From Alphaproteobacteria bacterium (GTDB lineage: Bacteria; Pseudomonadota; Alphaproteobacteria; CAAGCB01; CAG-977), in contig JAFZYY010000029.1 in NCBI GenBank assembly GCA_017616015.1, forward strand, positions 66,101 to 130,100: a DNA stretch of 64,000 nt, read 5' to 3'. The translations under genes and the position numbers were made by a program. Within the stretch, counting starts at the first letter, position 1. Every line of letters begins with the position of its first letter. Positions 1-7,904 of the stretch are shown one piece after another. The notes under the pieces are model-generated. The model saw nothing but the letters and a program-made list of their open reading frames with translations. It made no database searches and was not told the origin of the DNA.

Positions 1-523
1 TCAGAATCATTGGCCAGAACGTTACGATGATGTCCAGAAAATTTAAGATTTCCTGCCAATGTTTGGCCAGTTCGTCCGGCACAAGCTCTTTTAAGCGGTC
101 GAACGGCATTTCCTCGATATAAGCTTCGTCCAGCAAAGAAGCGAGCGCGTCCGCCATATACAACGCTTTTTCGGCGTTATAGTCGCTTTTTTTCCGGATT
201 AGCCGCGCCAGCAATAACCGGCGGCGCAAAGGGGAAATCGCGGCGGGCAGGTCGGGAATTTCGTTTAACAGGCACAGCCGTCCTTGCGTTTCTTCGCCTT
301 CAATCGCGGAAAAAGGAATCAGACGGGGCAACATCAGAGGCTTTCCGCCGCTTTGACGCAGAAAGGCTTCCCGCACGGTTTTGCACGCGCGTCTGGTCGG
401 TAAAAAAATGACTGTGCGCGCCAGTTCGGACGGCGATTCCTTATGCTGATTTAAAAGCTCTGCCGCCAATGTGTCGGCAAAGGAAAAAACGGGTGCGATG
501 GTATAAACGTGCTTGCCCGTCAT
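1..523 (-). CDS. addB: AddB, double-strand break repair protein, N-terminal part (runs off window)
   Basis: The reading frame starts at ATG 523-521 and stays open to base 1, giving about 174 residues. It begins MTGKHVYTIAPVFSFADTLA and continues with a Walker-A-like segment (FLPTRRACKTVREAF), as in the N-terminal helicase-like half of AddB. AddB pairs with AddA in the AddAB helicase-nuclease, which processes DNA ends for RecA. The nuclease domain would be in the missing C-terminal part. It is the last gene seen in a leftward operon and starts 4 bases after the murU stop. The order tsaE-amgK-murU-addB is common in alphaproteobacteria, which supports the call as much as the sequence does. Confidence 0.8.
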   Translation of the reverse strand, partial: MTGKHVYTIAPVFSFADTLAAELLNQHKESPSELARTVIFLPTRRACKTVREAFLRQSGGKPLMLPRLIPFSAIEGEETQGRLCLLNEIPDLPAAISPLRRRLLLARLIRKKSDYNAEKALYMADALASLLDEAYIEEMPFDRLKELVPDELAKHWQEILNFLDIIVTFWPMIL

Positions 524-527
524 AGGT

Positions 528-1235
528 CTATTCCTTTACTCTTTTTTCCGCCAAAGCCAAAGCTTCGGGCGTGCCGACGTGATACCAGTCGCCGTCGCCG
601 ACAACCGCGGCCAGACGACCGGCTTTTTCGGCCTTGTCATAGAGAAGATTCAGCGAAAATTTGCCGTCAGGCGCATCTTTGAAAATATCGGGATTTATGA
701 TTTGCGCTCCCGCGTAAACATAAGGGGCGGAGCCTTCTTCGGGGTGACGGCGGCGCGGCCGTCCGTTTTCCAGATAATAGTCGCCTGTTCCGTCGTGGCC
801 GAATACCCGTTCTTTCGGCCATAGAAGCAAAAGAATATCCGTTTTGTTTTCATCAAACGCCCGCGCCATGTCGGTTAGGGACGGGCGCTCCTCCGTCCAT
901 AAAGGATCCGAGTTTAAAACAAAAAACGGTTTGTCGCCTAACAGCGGCAAAGCCTTTTTGACGCCGCCGCCCGTTTCCAACGCTTCGTCTTCTTCGGAAA
1001 ACGTCAGGGAAATGTCAGTCCTTGCGGATAAATCGGCTTTGATCATATCGCCCAGATAACAGACATTGACGACACCTTGCGTGATACCGTAAGCAACGAT
1101 TTTATCGATGATGCGGTCAATCAATGTCCGGCCTTTGACTTTGATCAACGGCTTTGGCACCTCGTCGGTCAGGGAACGCATGCGCGTGCCCCGTCCCGCC
1201 GCCAGAACCATCGCTTTTTCTATTTGAGCAGGCAT
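528..1235 (-). CDS. murU: N-acetylmuramate alpha-1-phosphate uridylyltransferase (MurU-like)
   Basis: This 235-residue sugar nucleotidyltransferase makes UDP-MurNAc from MurNAc-1-phosphate in the cell-wall recycling route that bypasses MurA/MurB. The N-terminal nucleotide-binding loop reads LAAGRGTRMRSLTDEVPKPL (about residues 10-30), followed by a catalytic region with NSDPLW. The ATG at 1235 is chosen because it places the loop at the usual distance from the N-terminus; longer starts only extend into amgK. It overlaps the amgK stop by 16 bases, so the two are translationally coupled. The neighbouring kinase supports MurU over a generic mannose-1-phosphate guanylyltransferase. Confidence 0.85.
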   Translation of the reverse strand: MPAQIEKAMVLAAGRGTRMRSLTDEVPKPLIKVKGRTLIDRIIDKIVAYGITQGVVNVCYLGDMIKADLSARTDISLTFSEEDEALETGGGVKKALPLLGDKPFFVLNSDPLWTEERPSLTDMARAFDENKTDILLLLWPKERVFGHDGTGDYYLENGRPRRRHPEEGSAPYVYAGAQIINPDIFKDAPDGKFSLNLLYDKAEKAGRLAAVVGDGDWYHVGTPEALALAEKRVKE

Positions 1236-2236
1236 GGCGGAATCCTTCTGTAATCCGCGGGAATATTCTTGTCGAACCAGACTTTCAGTTTGCCTAAAGC
1301 GGGGTGCTCCAAAGCGCGTTCCAACAGCCGCCATAATCTGGGCAGATGCGTCAGATAGCGCGGCTTTTTATCGCGCACGCACAGGCGGACGAAAATGCCC
1401 AAGACCTTGATATGCCGTTGAGCCGCTAAGACCGCCCAGGACGCCAGAAAATCGTCTTTGTTTTTAATCTTTACGCCCAAGCCGTCTATATAGCGGTTGC
1501 GCATGTCTTCCAATAATTGCGGGTCGATGTCGCGGCGCGCGTCTTCCATTAACGACATGATGTCGTAAGTGATTGTGCCGTGCAAAGCGTCCTGGAAATC
1601 CAGCAGACCGCACGCTTTGACGCCCGGCCGGCCGTCCAGCCTCATCAGGTTGTCGACGTGATAATCTCTCAATACCAATGTTTTCGGAACGTTATTGGCA
1701 ATCGGGTAAAGCTCTTCCCACAGCAGAACGAAATCGTCAACGACGTCTTTGTCGGTTTCTTTACCGAACGCCGCGGGCATGAACCAGTCGGGGAACAACA
1801 TGACTTCCTTTTTCAAAGCCTCTTCGTCATAGGGGGGCAGAGCTTCGGGAATGACGTTCGCTTCGTCGCGTTTATGCAGATCTATCAGCAAATCGGTCGC
1901 CAGTTCGTAAAGTTTTCTTTCGTCTTCGCCGTTTTTCAAAAGACGCGTGTAGGTCGAATCTCCCAGATCTTCCAACAGAACAAAGCCGTTTTCTTCGTCC
2001 TGCGCGTAAACGTGCGGCGCGCTGTAGCCCAATTCTTCCAACTTTTTAGCGATTGTCAGAAACGGCCGGACATCTTCCATCGGTGGCGGAGCGTCCATTA
2101 AAACCATTGTTTCCGCACCGCGCGTCAGGCGATCGTAGTGCCTGAAAGACGCGTCCGCGGCCAGCAGTTTTCTGTCCGCATCGTCCCAATGATTTTGTTT
2201 TAAAAACGCGTTTAAAAGCTCTAAACGTTCAGACAT
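1220..2236 (-). CDS. amgK: N-acetylmuramate/N-acetylglucosamine kinase (AmgK-like)
   Basis: A 338-residue protein of the aminoglycoside phosphotransferase fold. AmgK phosphorylates MurNAc (and GlcNAc) at the anomeric position to supply MurU. The kinase catalytic loop appears as DYHVDNLM (about residue 195) and the metal-binding segment as LLDFQDALHG shortly after. The ATG at 2236 is preferred over the one at 2266 because a GGAGAA ribosome site lies just upstream of it; it overlaps the tsaE stop by 16 bases. Paired with murU downstream, the function is well supported. Family members outside this context are often mislabelled as aminoglycoside kinases. Confidence 0.85.
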   Translation of the reverse strand: MSERLELLNAFLKQNHWDDADRKLLAADASFRHYDRLTRGAETMVLMDAPPPMEDVRPFLTIAKKLEELGYSAPHVYAQDEENGFVLLEDLGDSTYTRLLKNGEDERKLYELATDLLIDLHKRDEANVIPEALPPYDEEALKKEVMLFPDWFMPAAFGKETDKDVVDDFVLLWEELYPIANNVPKTLVLRDYHVDNLMRLDGRPGVKACGLLDFQDALHGTITYDIMSLMEDARRDIDPQLLEDMRNRYIDGLGVKIKNKDDFLASWAVLAAQRHIKVLGIFVRLCVRDKKPRYLTHLPRLWRLLERALEHPALGKLKVWFDKNIPADYRRIPPCLLK

Positions 2237-2727
2237 GCTTTTATGTTCTCCATTCGTTGAATCCAATCCGCTGTATTCGCTGTGATAGTCATATTTCTTT
2301 TGTCCGGCTGATTGGCGGGGGCTTCCAGATGAATAATCAATCGGTCGCGGGGCAACAGATTATCCGCGCGTTCCGGCCATTCGATCAGCGATACGCCATC
2401 GCTTAACGCTTCTTCAAAGCCGGTTTCATAAATTTCTTCGGCCGATTTCAAACGGTATAAGTCAAAGTGCCAGACAGGCAGGTCTTTGCCGTCGCGGCGC
2501 CCGTCATATATTTGCACTAAAGTAAAGGTCGGACTCGGGACGTCTTCGTCTTCATTTGTTAAAGCGCGCACAAACGCTTTGGCAAAAACGGTTTTGCCCG
2601 CGCCCAAATCTCCGGATAAGGCGATTACGTCCCCCGTTCGCGCCTGACCGGCCAGAACAGAAGCGCTTTTTTGAACGTTTTGTTCCGATAATCCGGCCAG
2701 GACAAAAGATTTAGAACAGACCGCCAA
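2221..2727 (-). CDS. tsaE: tRNA threonylcarbamoyladenosine biosynthesis ATPase TsaE
   Basis: TsaE is the P-loop ATPase that works with TsaB and TsaD to make t6A37 in ANN-decoding tRNAs. The Walker A motif is GDLGAGKTVFAKAF, followed by PSPTFTLVQIYDG, a conserved HFDLYRL and EWPERADNLLP, all in the family order. Two starts are possible. An ATG at 2793 would overlap the upstream gene by 83 bases and has no clear ribosome site. A TTG at 2727 sits 11 bases after GGAGG and gives about 168 residues, the normal family size. I chose the TTG, but the start is uncertain. Confidence 0.85.
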   Translation of the reverse strand: MAVCSKSFVLAGLSEQNVQKSASVLAGQARTGDVIALSGDLGAGKTVFAKAFVRALTNEDEDVPSPTFTLVQIYDGRRDGKDLPVWHFDLYRLKSAEEIYETGFEEALSDGVSLIEWPERADNLLPRDRLIIHLEAPANQPDKRNMTITANTADWIQRMENIKACLNV

Positions 2728-3733
2728 GGAATCCCAATCCTCCGCCGCCGCTTTTCTTTTTAACTCTTCTCGGGGCGGAAAGTTTAGGCGCATCCACTTT
2801 CGTGGAGGCTCTTTGTTTCAGTTGCTGTTGCTGAGCCGCCCATTCCCACGGCATTTGGAATTTTCCGGCCCACATGCCGTTACGGCTTTCCTGCGCTTTT
2901 TGCTGATAGGGCAGGTAAATTTGCGTTACGGCGGGCAGAGCAATAGCCCAACCGGCCTCAACCATTGCGGCGCCTATATCGAAAGTACCGACCGAACAGG
3001 CCGCCATTAATTCGTTTTTGGCGTTAATGTTCATGATGCGGCAATTAACGTCGTCCCCTTTGATGAAATCTTTCAGCATACGCGCGGCAACATATCCGCA
3101 GTTATAAGTATGTCCCACGTTATCTTTACACTTTTGATCAATCAGCGGAGAAGCCAAACCGTACAAACGAATCGTATGCTGTCCCATTCTGAACACGTCG
3201 CCGCTGACGATGGACGTAATTTTTCCGGAAAGCGTTGTCGGCATTTGTTGCGGCGCGTTCTGTATTTGCTGCATCATTCCGGGCGGCAATCCGGCCAATA
3301 ATTGCGGATCTAAGGGAGCCTGCGCGGTCGTATTCGTTCCCGCATGTTCCGGCGATTGTTCTTCAGCACCTTCCTGTCCTTCAGCACCTTCCTGTCCTTC
3401 GCCTTCTTCTTCGGCGCCTTCCTGTCCTTCGGCGTTTCCGGCCGCTTCCGTACCGGACATTTTTGAAGAAAGGCCAGACGTCAGATTATTGATAACGTCC
3501 GAACCGGAGACAAAGAAGATAAGAACACCGACGACGATAGCCATAATAATAAAAGTGGTCATACAGCCCAGAAAGCGCCAGAGTCCTTTTCCTAAAAAGA
3601 AAAAGCATAATATCCCGATTAAGATCGCTCCGCCGCCGACAGCCATATCCGCGCCGGATCCGCCCTGGAAGCACAAGCTCCCGATATAAGAAGCGGCTAA
3701 TCCGATGATTAAAAGAGTTAAACGTAAAAACAC
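2711..3733 (-). CDS. Membrane-anchored SNase-domain protein with an acidic Gly/Glu/Gln repeat, catalytic residues missing
   Basis: 340 residues. Three hydrophobic segments occupy about 4-22, 31-48 and 58-76. A low-complexity Glu/Gly/Gln stretch follows at about 100-127, and a staphylococcal-nuclease-like fold at about 166-290. The SNase framework is recognisable (RLYGLASP, a Cys pair, then VEAGWAIA). The active-site pattern normally reading RLxGIDAPE is RLYGLASPL here, and the DRYGR-type arginine segment is replaced by NAKNEL. The catalytic Asp, Glu and second Arg therefore appear to be lost. It probably binds rather than cuts, or has another role at the membrane. The C-terminus is basic and glycine-rich. 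It is first in the tsaE-addB operon. Confidence 0.7.
   Translation of the reverse strand: MFLRLTLLIIGLAASYIGSLCFQGGSGADMAVGGGAILIGILCFFFLGKGLWRFLGCMTTFIIMAIVVGVLIFFVSGSDVINNLTSGLSSKMSGTEAAGNAEGQEGAEEEGEGQEGAEGQEGAEEQSPEHAGTNTTAQAPLDPQLLAGLPPGMMQQIQNAPQQMPTTLSGKITSIVSGDVFRMGQHTIRLYGLASPLIDQKCKDNVGHTYNCGYVAARMLKDFIKGDDVNCRIMNINAKNELMAACSVGTFDIGAAMVEAGWAIALPAVTQIYLPYQQKAQESRNGMWAGKFQMPWEWAAQQQQLKQRASTKVDAPKLSAPRRVKKKSGGGGLGFLGGLF
3364..3429 (-). repeat. 18-bp imperfect tandem repeat inside the SNase-like gene
   Basis: Two adjacent identical 18-base units (3364-3381, 3382-3399) and a third close copy (3412-3429), separated by a shorter related piece. In frame they encode the repeated Glu-Gly-Gln-Glu-Gly-Ala stretch. 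Copy number probably varies by slippage without breaking the frame. Confidence 0.7.
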
Positions 3734-3771
3734 TTTCTATCCTTTAGTTCAAACCCAACTGATACCCCATT

Positions 3772-3818
3772 AAAAATAAAGCAGCGGATAAAGTCAAGAA
3801 TCCGCTGCTTTGTTTTTT
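3772..3818 (-). terminator. Rho-independent terminator of the coiled-coil gene
   Basis: A 12-base-pair stem (AAAGCAGCGGAT paired with ATCCGCTGCTTT) flanked by U-rich tracts on both strands. On the minus strand it lies just after the stop at 3830. Confidence 0.75.
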
Positions 3819-3829
3819 CAAATTTTATT

Positions 3830-4594
3830 TTAATGAGTTCTTTCACTCCGTTCTTTCACCTGACGGGCGAGCTCTGCATTCTGAACGCGTTGTGCGGCGT
3901 TGTTGATGCGTTCCTGTGCCTGTCCTGTCCGTTCCACGGCCGGAGTATGATCTTTTTTGCTTGTCCGCCCGCTTAACAGCTCAAGTTGTTCTTTGGAGAC
4001 TTTCTTACCGCTCTTGAGCAGATCTTTGTCGCTTGTTTTTTCGATGTTTTTGACTTCTTTCTGAACGTCCTGCTCTTTGTGCAGATCTTTCTTTATTTCA
4101 GTTAAGCGACTCTGCAGAGACTGACGATGCGTTCCTTTGCGTTCAAGCGGGGAAGCTCTTTCATTCGTTTTCTTGCGTGTCGTTTTGCCTTCCAACCCTT
4201 TAACATCTTCTTTATTGATTTCCTTCAAAGGATCTTTTGTGCCGACTTTTTCGACGGAATTTGCGATTCTTTCGATATCTTCGCGTGAGAGCAATCCTTC
4301 CACGCCCAATTTCTTTTCTTTCTGCAGGATTTTATTGCGGTTTTCCTGGGCTTGTCTGTCCAGTTTCGCACGTTGTTCCTGTATTTCCTGCGTTTCGTCT
4401 TTTTTCGTGGTTATGTCCGCCTGTTTTGTTTCCTTGGCGTATTCCCGATCGACCTCTTTGTACGCTTCCTGAAGAGAGTTATGCTCAATCGTATTCACGT
4501 TGCCGACGGTGTCCGCAAACGCGGTTTTTCCGGCTTCTTTAGACTGAGACCAGGCCATTTGTTCGTCCAGACTGATATATGTTCTCTCTCTCAT
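3830..4594 (-). CDS. Highly charged, predicted coiled-coil protein of unknown function
   Basis: 254 residues, strongly enriched in Lys, Glu, Gln and Arg, with no hydrophobic segment, signal peptide or enzyme motif. Heptad-like helical stretches run over most of the length (for example around 68-95 and 155-185, and a C-terminal segment rich in Ala, Gln and Arg). It is a single-gene transcript, with a terminator after the stop and about 125 AT-rich bases before the start. Codon use matches its neighbours, so it looks like a genuine gene. I do not recognise a family. A cytoplasmic structural or adaptor role is possible, but nothing in the sequence proves one. Confidence 0.6.
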   Translation of the reverse strand: MRERTYISLDEQMAWSQSKEAGKTAFADTVGNVNTIEHNSLQEAYKEVDREYAKETKQADITTKKDETQEIQEQRAKLDRQAQENRNKILQKEKKLGVEGLLSREDIERIANSVEKVGTKDPLKEINKEDVKGLEGKTTRKKTNERASPLERKGTHRQSLQSRLTEIKKDLHKEQDVQKEVKNIEKTSDKDLLKSGKKVSKEQLELLSGRTSKKDHTPAVERTGQAQERINNAAQRVQNAELARQVKERSERTH

Positions 4595-4719
4595 GTTTGT
4601 TATCCTTAAGTTAGAAATCCAAAAGAATCCTCAATATATTTGTAGTATACAGGAAAGAAAAAAAGAAGAAAAGAGGTTTTGGGAAAAATCGACAAAAAAA
4701 TGATAATAACGCACAAAAC

Positions 4720-7176
4720 CTAATGAATCGGCAGGTAAATTTGCGTCTTTTTGGTTCCTTTTTTGTCCGAAACGGCCAAAGTCCCTCCGTGCATTTCGAT
4801 AAAACTGCGGATCAAGGCGGACGCAAATCCGTTCTGTGAAGCAAAATTGATCGTGTCCGAGTCGTTTTTTACGTCTAAAGATTGTTCTTCAATCGTGATG
4901 ACAATGTTTTTGTTTTCGGTTTGCGCGGACAAAGAAACGGCTCCATCTTTAAAGGCGGCGGTAATGGCGTTGTTCATCAGATAAAACAGGACTTGTTTCA
5001 GCCGTTTTTGATCGGCGATTAATAACGGCAGGTTATCGGGACAGGTCAATTTTAAGGTGATATTTTTATTTTTGGCCGGTTCCTGAACGATTTTCAGAAT
5101 TCCGTTCAATAAAGCGTTTACATCAACGGTGTTTAATTCCAAAACGGCCGAACCTGTTTCGATTAAAGCCAAATCCGTCAGGTCATTGAATAAAATTTTT
5201 AATTCTTCGGAAGCGTCCGCAATCGTTTGCAGGAAGGCTTTTTGCTGTTTGTTCAGGCGCTGATTTTTAGAATCTGTCAGTTTTTGGGAAATTTCCGACA
5301 AAATCGACAGCTGCGGATTAATTTCCTGTCCCAGCTGTTCCAGGAAAGAAGCGCGTAGCTTTTCGGCCTGAACAGCGGTTTGTTTGAAACGGTTTAAGAT
5401 CGTTTCTTTTTCTTCTATCAGGGAAGTAGTCTTTTCTTCTTCCGTAACGTCTAAAAACGAAACAAAAGTACCGCCGTCCGGCAAACCGATAGCCATAAAT
5501 TCCAAAACTTTTCCGTCGGGGCGCAATATTTGAAAGTTTTCTCCGGTGTGTGAGGTAATAACGCCTAACAGCTGCTCTTTTAAAGATTCCCAATTACTTT
5601 CGTTTTCAAAGAAAGGCTTTTGTTTTTCCAAAACGTCCATGACGGATAAGGATAAGCGGTTGAAATCAGGATCTGTGATTTGCCATAAATCAAGATAAGC
5701 GGTGTTGGCCAGCCGCAGTCGTCCGTTTCTGCCGAATAACAAAATGGCTTCGCGCAGGTGGTTAACGACCGTAAACTGCGTTTCGTTTAAGACGGTCATT
5801 GAGCGTTCCATCGTTAAATGGCCGGTAACGTCTTCGTAAGTGATCAGCAGGCCGCCCAGCGGGTGCGGAGTCAGCATACGGCGCAAAGTAACGCCGGAAG
5901 GCAAATGCAAAACATCTTCTGTTGCGGAAACAAGCGAGGTGAAGTATTTGATTTCTCTTGTTTTGTAAGCGTTAAAGTCGCGGTTTTCCGGCAGGCGGCG
6001 CTTTTCGCGCATCATGTCCAGAACGTGCGAATAAGTCGGCGATCCGTCCAGTTCCTCTTCTTCCAAATTCCACAAATTCATAAAAGAAGTATTGTAAAAC
6101 TGCAAACGCATTTCCGCGTCGAAAACCGCGATGGCTGTCTTTAAATGTTCCAGCACGCCGTTATGTGACGCGATGTGTTGCTGCAAGCTGTTTTGCAATT
6201 CCTGTTCCTGCGAGATGTCACGGACAAAGCCAATCGTTTTGTTTTTGGAATGTACCTGAGACGGCAAAGGAATTTCGGAAGCCTCAATCCAGCGGCGTTT
6301 GCCGTCTATGACAACAAATTCCCGCGTTTTTCTTTCTTTGCCGGCGGCTCGGGCGGCGGCGGCCAATACTTTGGCTTCGCGCGGTGATTTTTCATAAACA
6401 AGTTCACTTCCCAATAACAACGCCTGCTGAACAGAGCTGGCATGAACGGCTTTGGCGTAAGCGTCGTTACATAAAGCCAACTGCAAATCTTCGTTGCGTA
6501 GCCAAACCGGAAACGGAAAAGAGTTAAAAGCCTGATGTAGCAAAGCGTTTTCTTGTTCCAAATCCTGAGTTTTTTTCGTTAATGAAAAAAGCTTGTCCGC
6601 GGTTTCGGTCGTTTCCCGAATCCATAATATATCAATAATACTGTTGTAACGAATCGCGTGCGTTCTGAAACCGGAAACAAAAAAACGGCGCGTTTTTGAT
6701 TTATTTTGCAGCTCCAGCATGAAAGGGCGTTCGTCCGTTCTCAGCGCGTTGAGTGCGGCGCTGAGCAAATCGGCGCTTTCCGGTGAAAAATGTTCCAGCA
6801 AAGCGTCGAAAGAAGAAGAGGTGCCGCTTGTTAAATCCATCATGACGGCCAGTCTGCCGGAACAATATGTGTCCCGGATAAAACCGATCGAATCGTACTG
6901 CCATAAATAATATCCGTCCGGAAAACTGCTCAGCGTTTCTTCCCGTAAGTTCAGCGTTTCTTCGGCTTTCGTTAATTTTTGTTTTGTCCGCAGCAGTAAA
7001 AAAAACGCGGAAAAGCATAGTAAGATGATGATAAAACAGCAAAATATCAGCGTCTTTGGATAAAAAAACGCCGAAATTATTATTTTTGCCAGAGCTGTGT
7101 CGAGTGTTTCCATCATGTTCATAAAATAGCGCGGCTTGCCGAAAACGGCAAAATAAAAATTCGTAAATATATTCAA
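4720..7176 (-). CDS. divL: DivL-like multi-PAS histidine pseudokinase (phospho-acceptor His replaced by Gln)
   Basis: 818 residues. One hydrophobic segment lies near residues 43-62, followed by four PAS-like units (about 85-190, 210-325, 335-455, 465-580), a DHp-like helix pair and a GHKL-like ATPase domain. The motif that normally reads SHELRTPL is GQEINPQL, so residue 617 is Gln where the phosphorylated His should be. The N-box keeps its Asn (MNNAITAAF). The DxGxG and GLGL nucleotide motifs are absent (GFAS stands in the second place). Caulobacter DivL carries Tyr at this site, has several PAS domains and, as I recall, also lies near tsaE. The DivL name is an inference from architecture and neighbourhood; the loss of kinase residues is seen directly. 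Confidence 0.65.
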   Translation of the reverse strand: MNIFTNFYFAVFGKPRYFMNMMETLDTALAKIIISAFFYPKTLIFCCFIIILLCFSAFFLLLRTKQKLTKAEETLNLREETLSSFPDGYYLWQYDSIGFIRDTYCSGRLAVMMDLTSGTSSSFDALLEHFSPESADLLSAALNALRTDERPFMLELQNKSKTRRFFVSGFRTHAIRYNSIIDILWIRETTETADKLFSLTKKTQDLEQENALLHQAFNSFPFPVWLRNEDLQLALCNDAYAKAVHASSVQQALLLGSELVYEKSPREAKVLAAAARAAGKERKTREFVVIDGKRRWIEASEIPLPSQVHSKNKTIGFVRDISQEQELQNSLQQHIASHNGVLEHLKTAIAVFDAEMRLQFYNTSFMNLWNLEEEELDGSPTYSHVLDMMREKRRLPENRDFNAYKTREIKYFTSLVSATEDVLHLPSGVTLRRMLTPHPLGGLLITYEDVTGHLTMERSMTVLNETQFTVVNHLREAILLFGRNGRLRLANTAYLDLWQITDPDFNRLSLSVMDVLEKQKPFFENESNWESLKEQLLGVITSHTGENFQILRPDGKVLEFMAIGLPDGGTFVSFLDVTEEEKTTSLIEEKETILNRFKQTAVQAEKLRASFLEQLGQEINPQLSILSEISQKLTDSKNQRLNKQQKAFLQTIADASEELKILFNDLTDLALIETGSAVLELNTVDVNALLNGILKIVQEPAKNKNITLKLTCPDNLPLLIADQKRLKQVLFYLMNNAITAAFKDGAVSLSAQTENKNIVITIEEQSLDVKNDSDTINFASQNGFASALIRSFIEMHGGTLAVSDKKGTKKTQIYLPIH

Positions 7177-7275
7177 AAAGTGTTTTTTGAAAAGTTTTAT
7201 TTTTTTATATTGATTTTATCAAATAAAACATAGATTATTGTGAAGTATAGATTTTGCTTTATAAGGAATTTTTTC

Positions 7276-7752
7276 ATGGTGAGAAATAAAAGGTCTTCAC
7301 GTGGCAGAACTGCAGATGGTTCGCCGAACCCGATTGATGTTCATGTCGGCGCTCGGGTAAAAATGCGCCGGACTTTATTGGGAATGAGCCAGGAAAAGCT
7401 TGGAGAAGCGATCGGTCTGACATTCCAGCAGGTGCAGAAATATGAACGCGGTCTGAACCGCATCAGCGCCAGTCGTCTGTTTGATATAGGCAAAGTTTTG
7501 GAAGTGCCTATCAGCTTCTTTTTTGAAGAAATGGACGATCAGGTGGCCGAATTGTCTCCGCGCATGTTGGCCGGAGCTTCGGAATTATCGGAAGAACCCG
7601 TTTTATTTAATTATGATCCCATGACAAAGAAAGAAACTTTGGAATTGGTTCGTTGCTATTATATGATTCCGGATCGCCGTTTGGCCAAAAAGCTGTTGGA
7701 TCTGATCAAGACAATGGCTTCTCCCGCCGGAGAAGAGGAACCGGAAGAATAA
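7276..7752 (+). CDS. XRE-family helix-turn-helix transcriptional regulator
   Basis: 158 residues, starting at ATG 7276 eight bases after AAGGAA; an upstream ATG at 7240 has no ribosome site. A single HTH_3 domain spans about residues 17-75 (VGARVKMRRTLLGMSQEKLG, then LTFQQVQKYERG, NRISASRL). The C-terminal half is a helical extension typical of the short alphaproteobacterial regulators found just upstream of metK. The regulated genes cannot be read from the sequence. A strong hairpin terminator separates it from metK. Confidence 0.85.
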   Translation: MVRNKRSSRGRTADGSPNPIDVHVGARVKMRRTLLGMSQEKLGEAIGLTFQQVQKYERGLNRISASRLFDIGKVLEVPISFFFEEMDDQVAELSPRMLAGASELSEEPVLFNYDPMTKKETLELVRCYYMIPDRRLAKKLLDLIKTMASPAGEEEPEE

Positions 7753-7774
7753 AAAGCATTCTTTATTCGATTCG

Positions 7775-7806
7775 AAATGCGGTTTTAAACTTTAAAACCG
7801 CATTTT
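7775..7806 (+). terminator. Rho-independent terminator after the XRE regulator
   Basis: AAATGCGGTTTT pairs with AAAACCGCATTT around a short loop and is followed by a T-rich run. It isolates the regulator gene from metK. Confidence 0.8.
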
Positions 7807-7904
7807 TCTTTGCAAAAAGATCTTGAAAATTTCTGTTTTCAAAAAGCTCAATCTCCTTTATATCTGAACAGGTAATAATTTTTGGACATGAGGAGTACAT
7901 TATT

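Noticed and set aside
7811-7904. SAM riboswitch upstream of metK
   Set aside because: No SAM-I, SAM-II or SAM/SAH core could be recognised in the 94-base leader; only a short stem and a weak anti-ribosome-site pairing.
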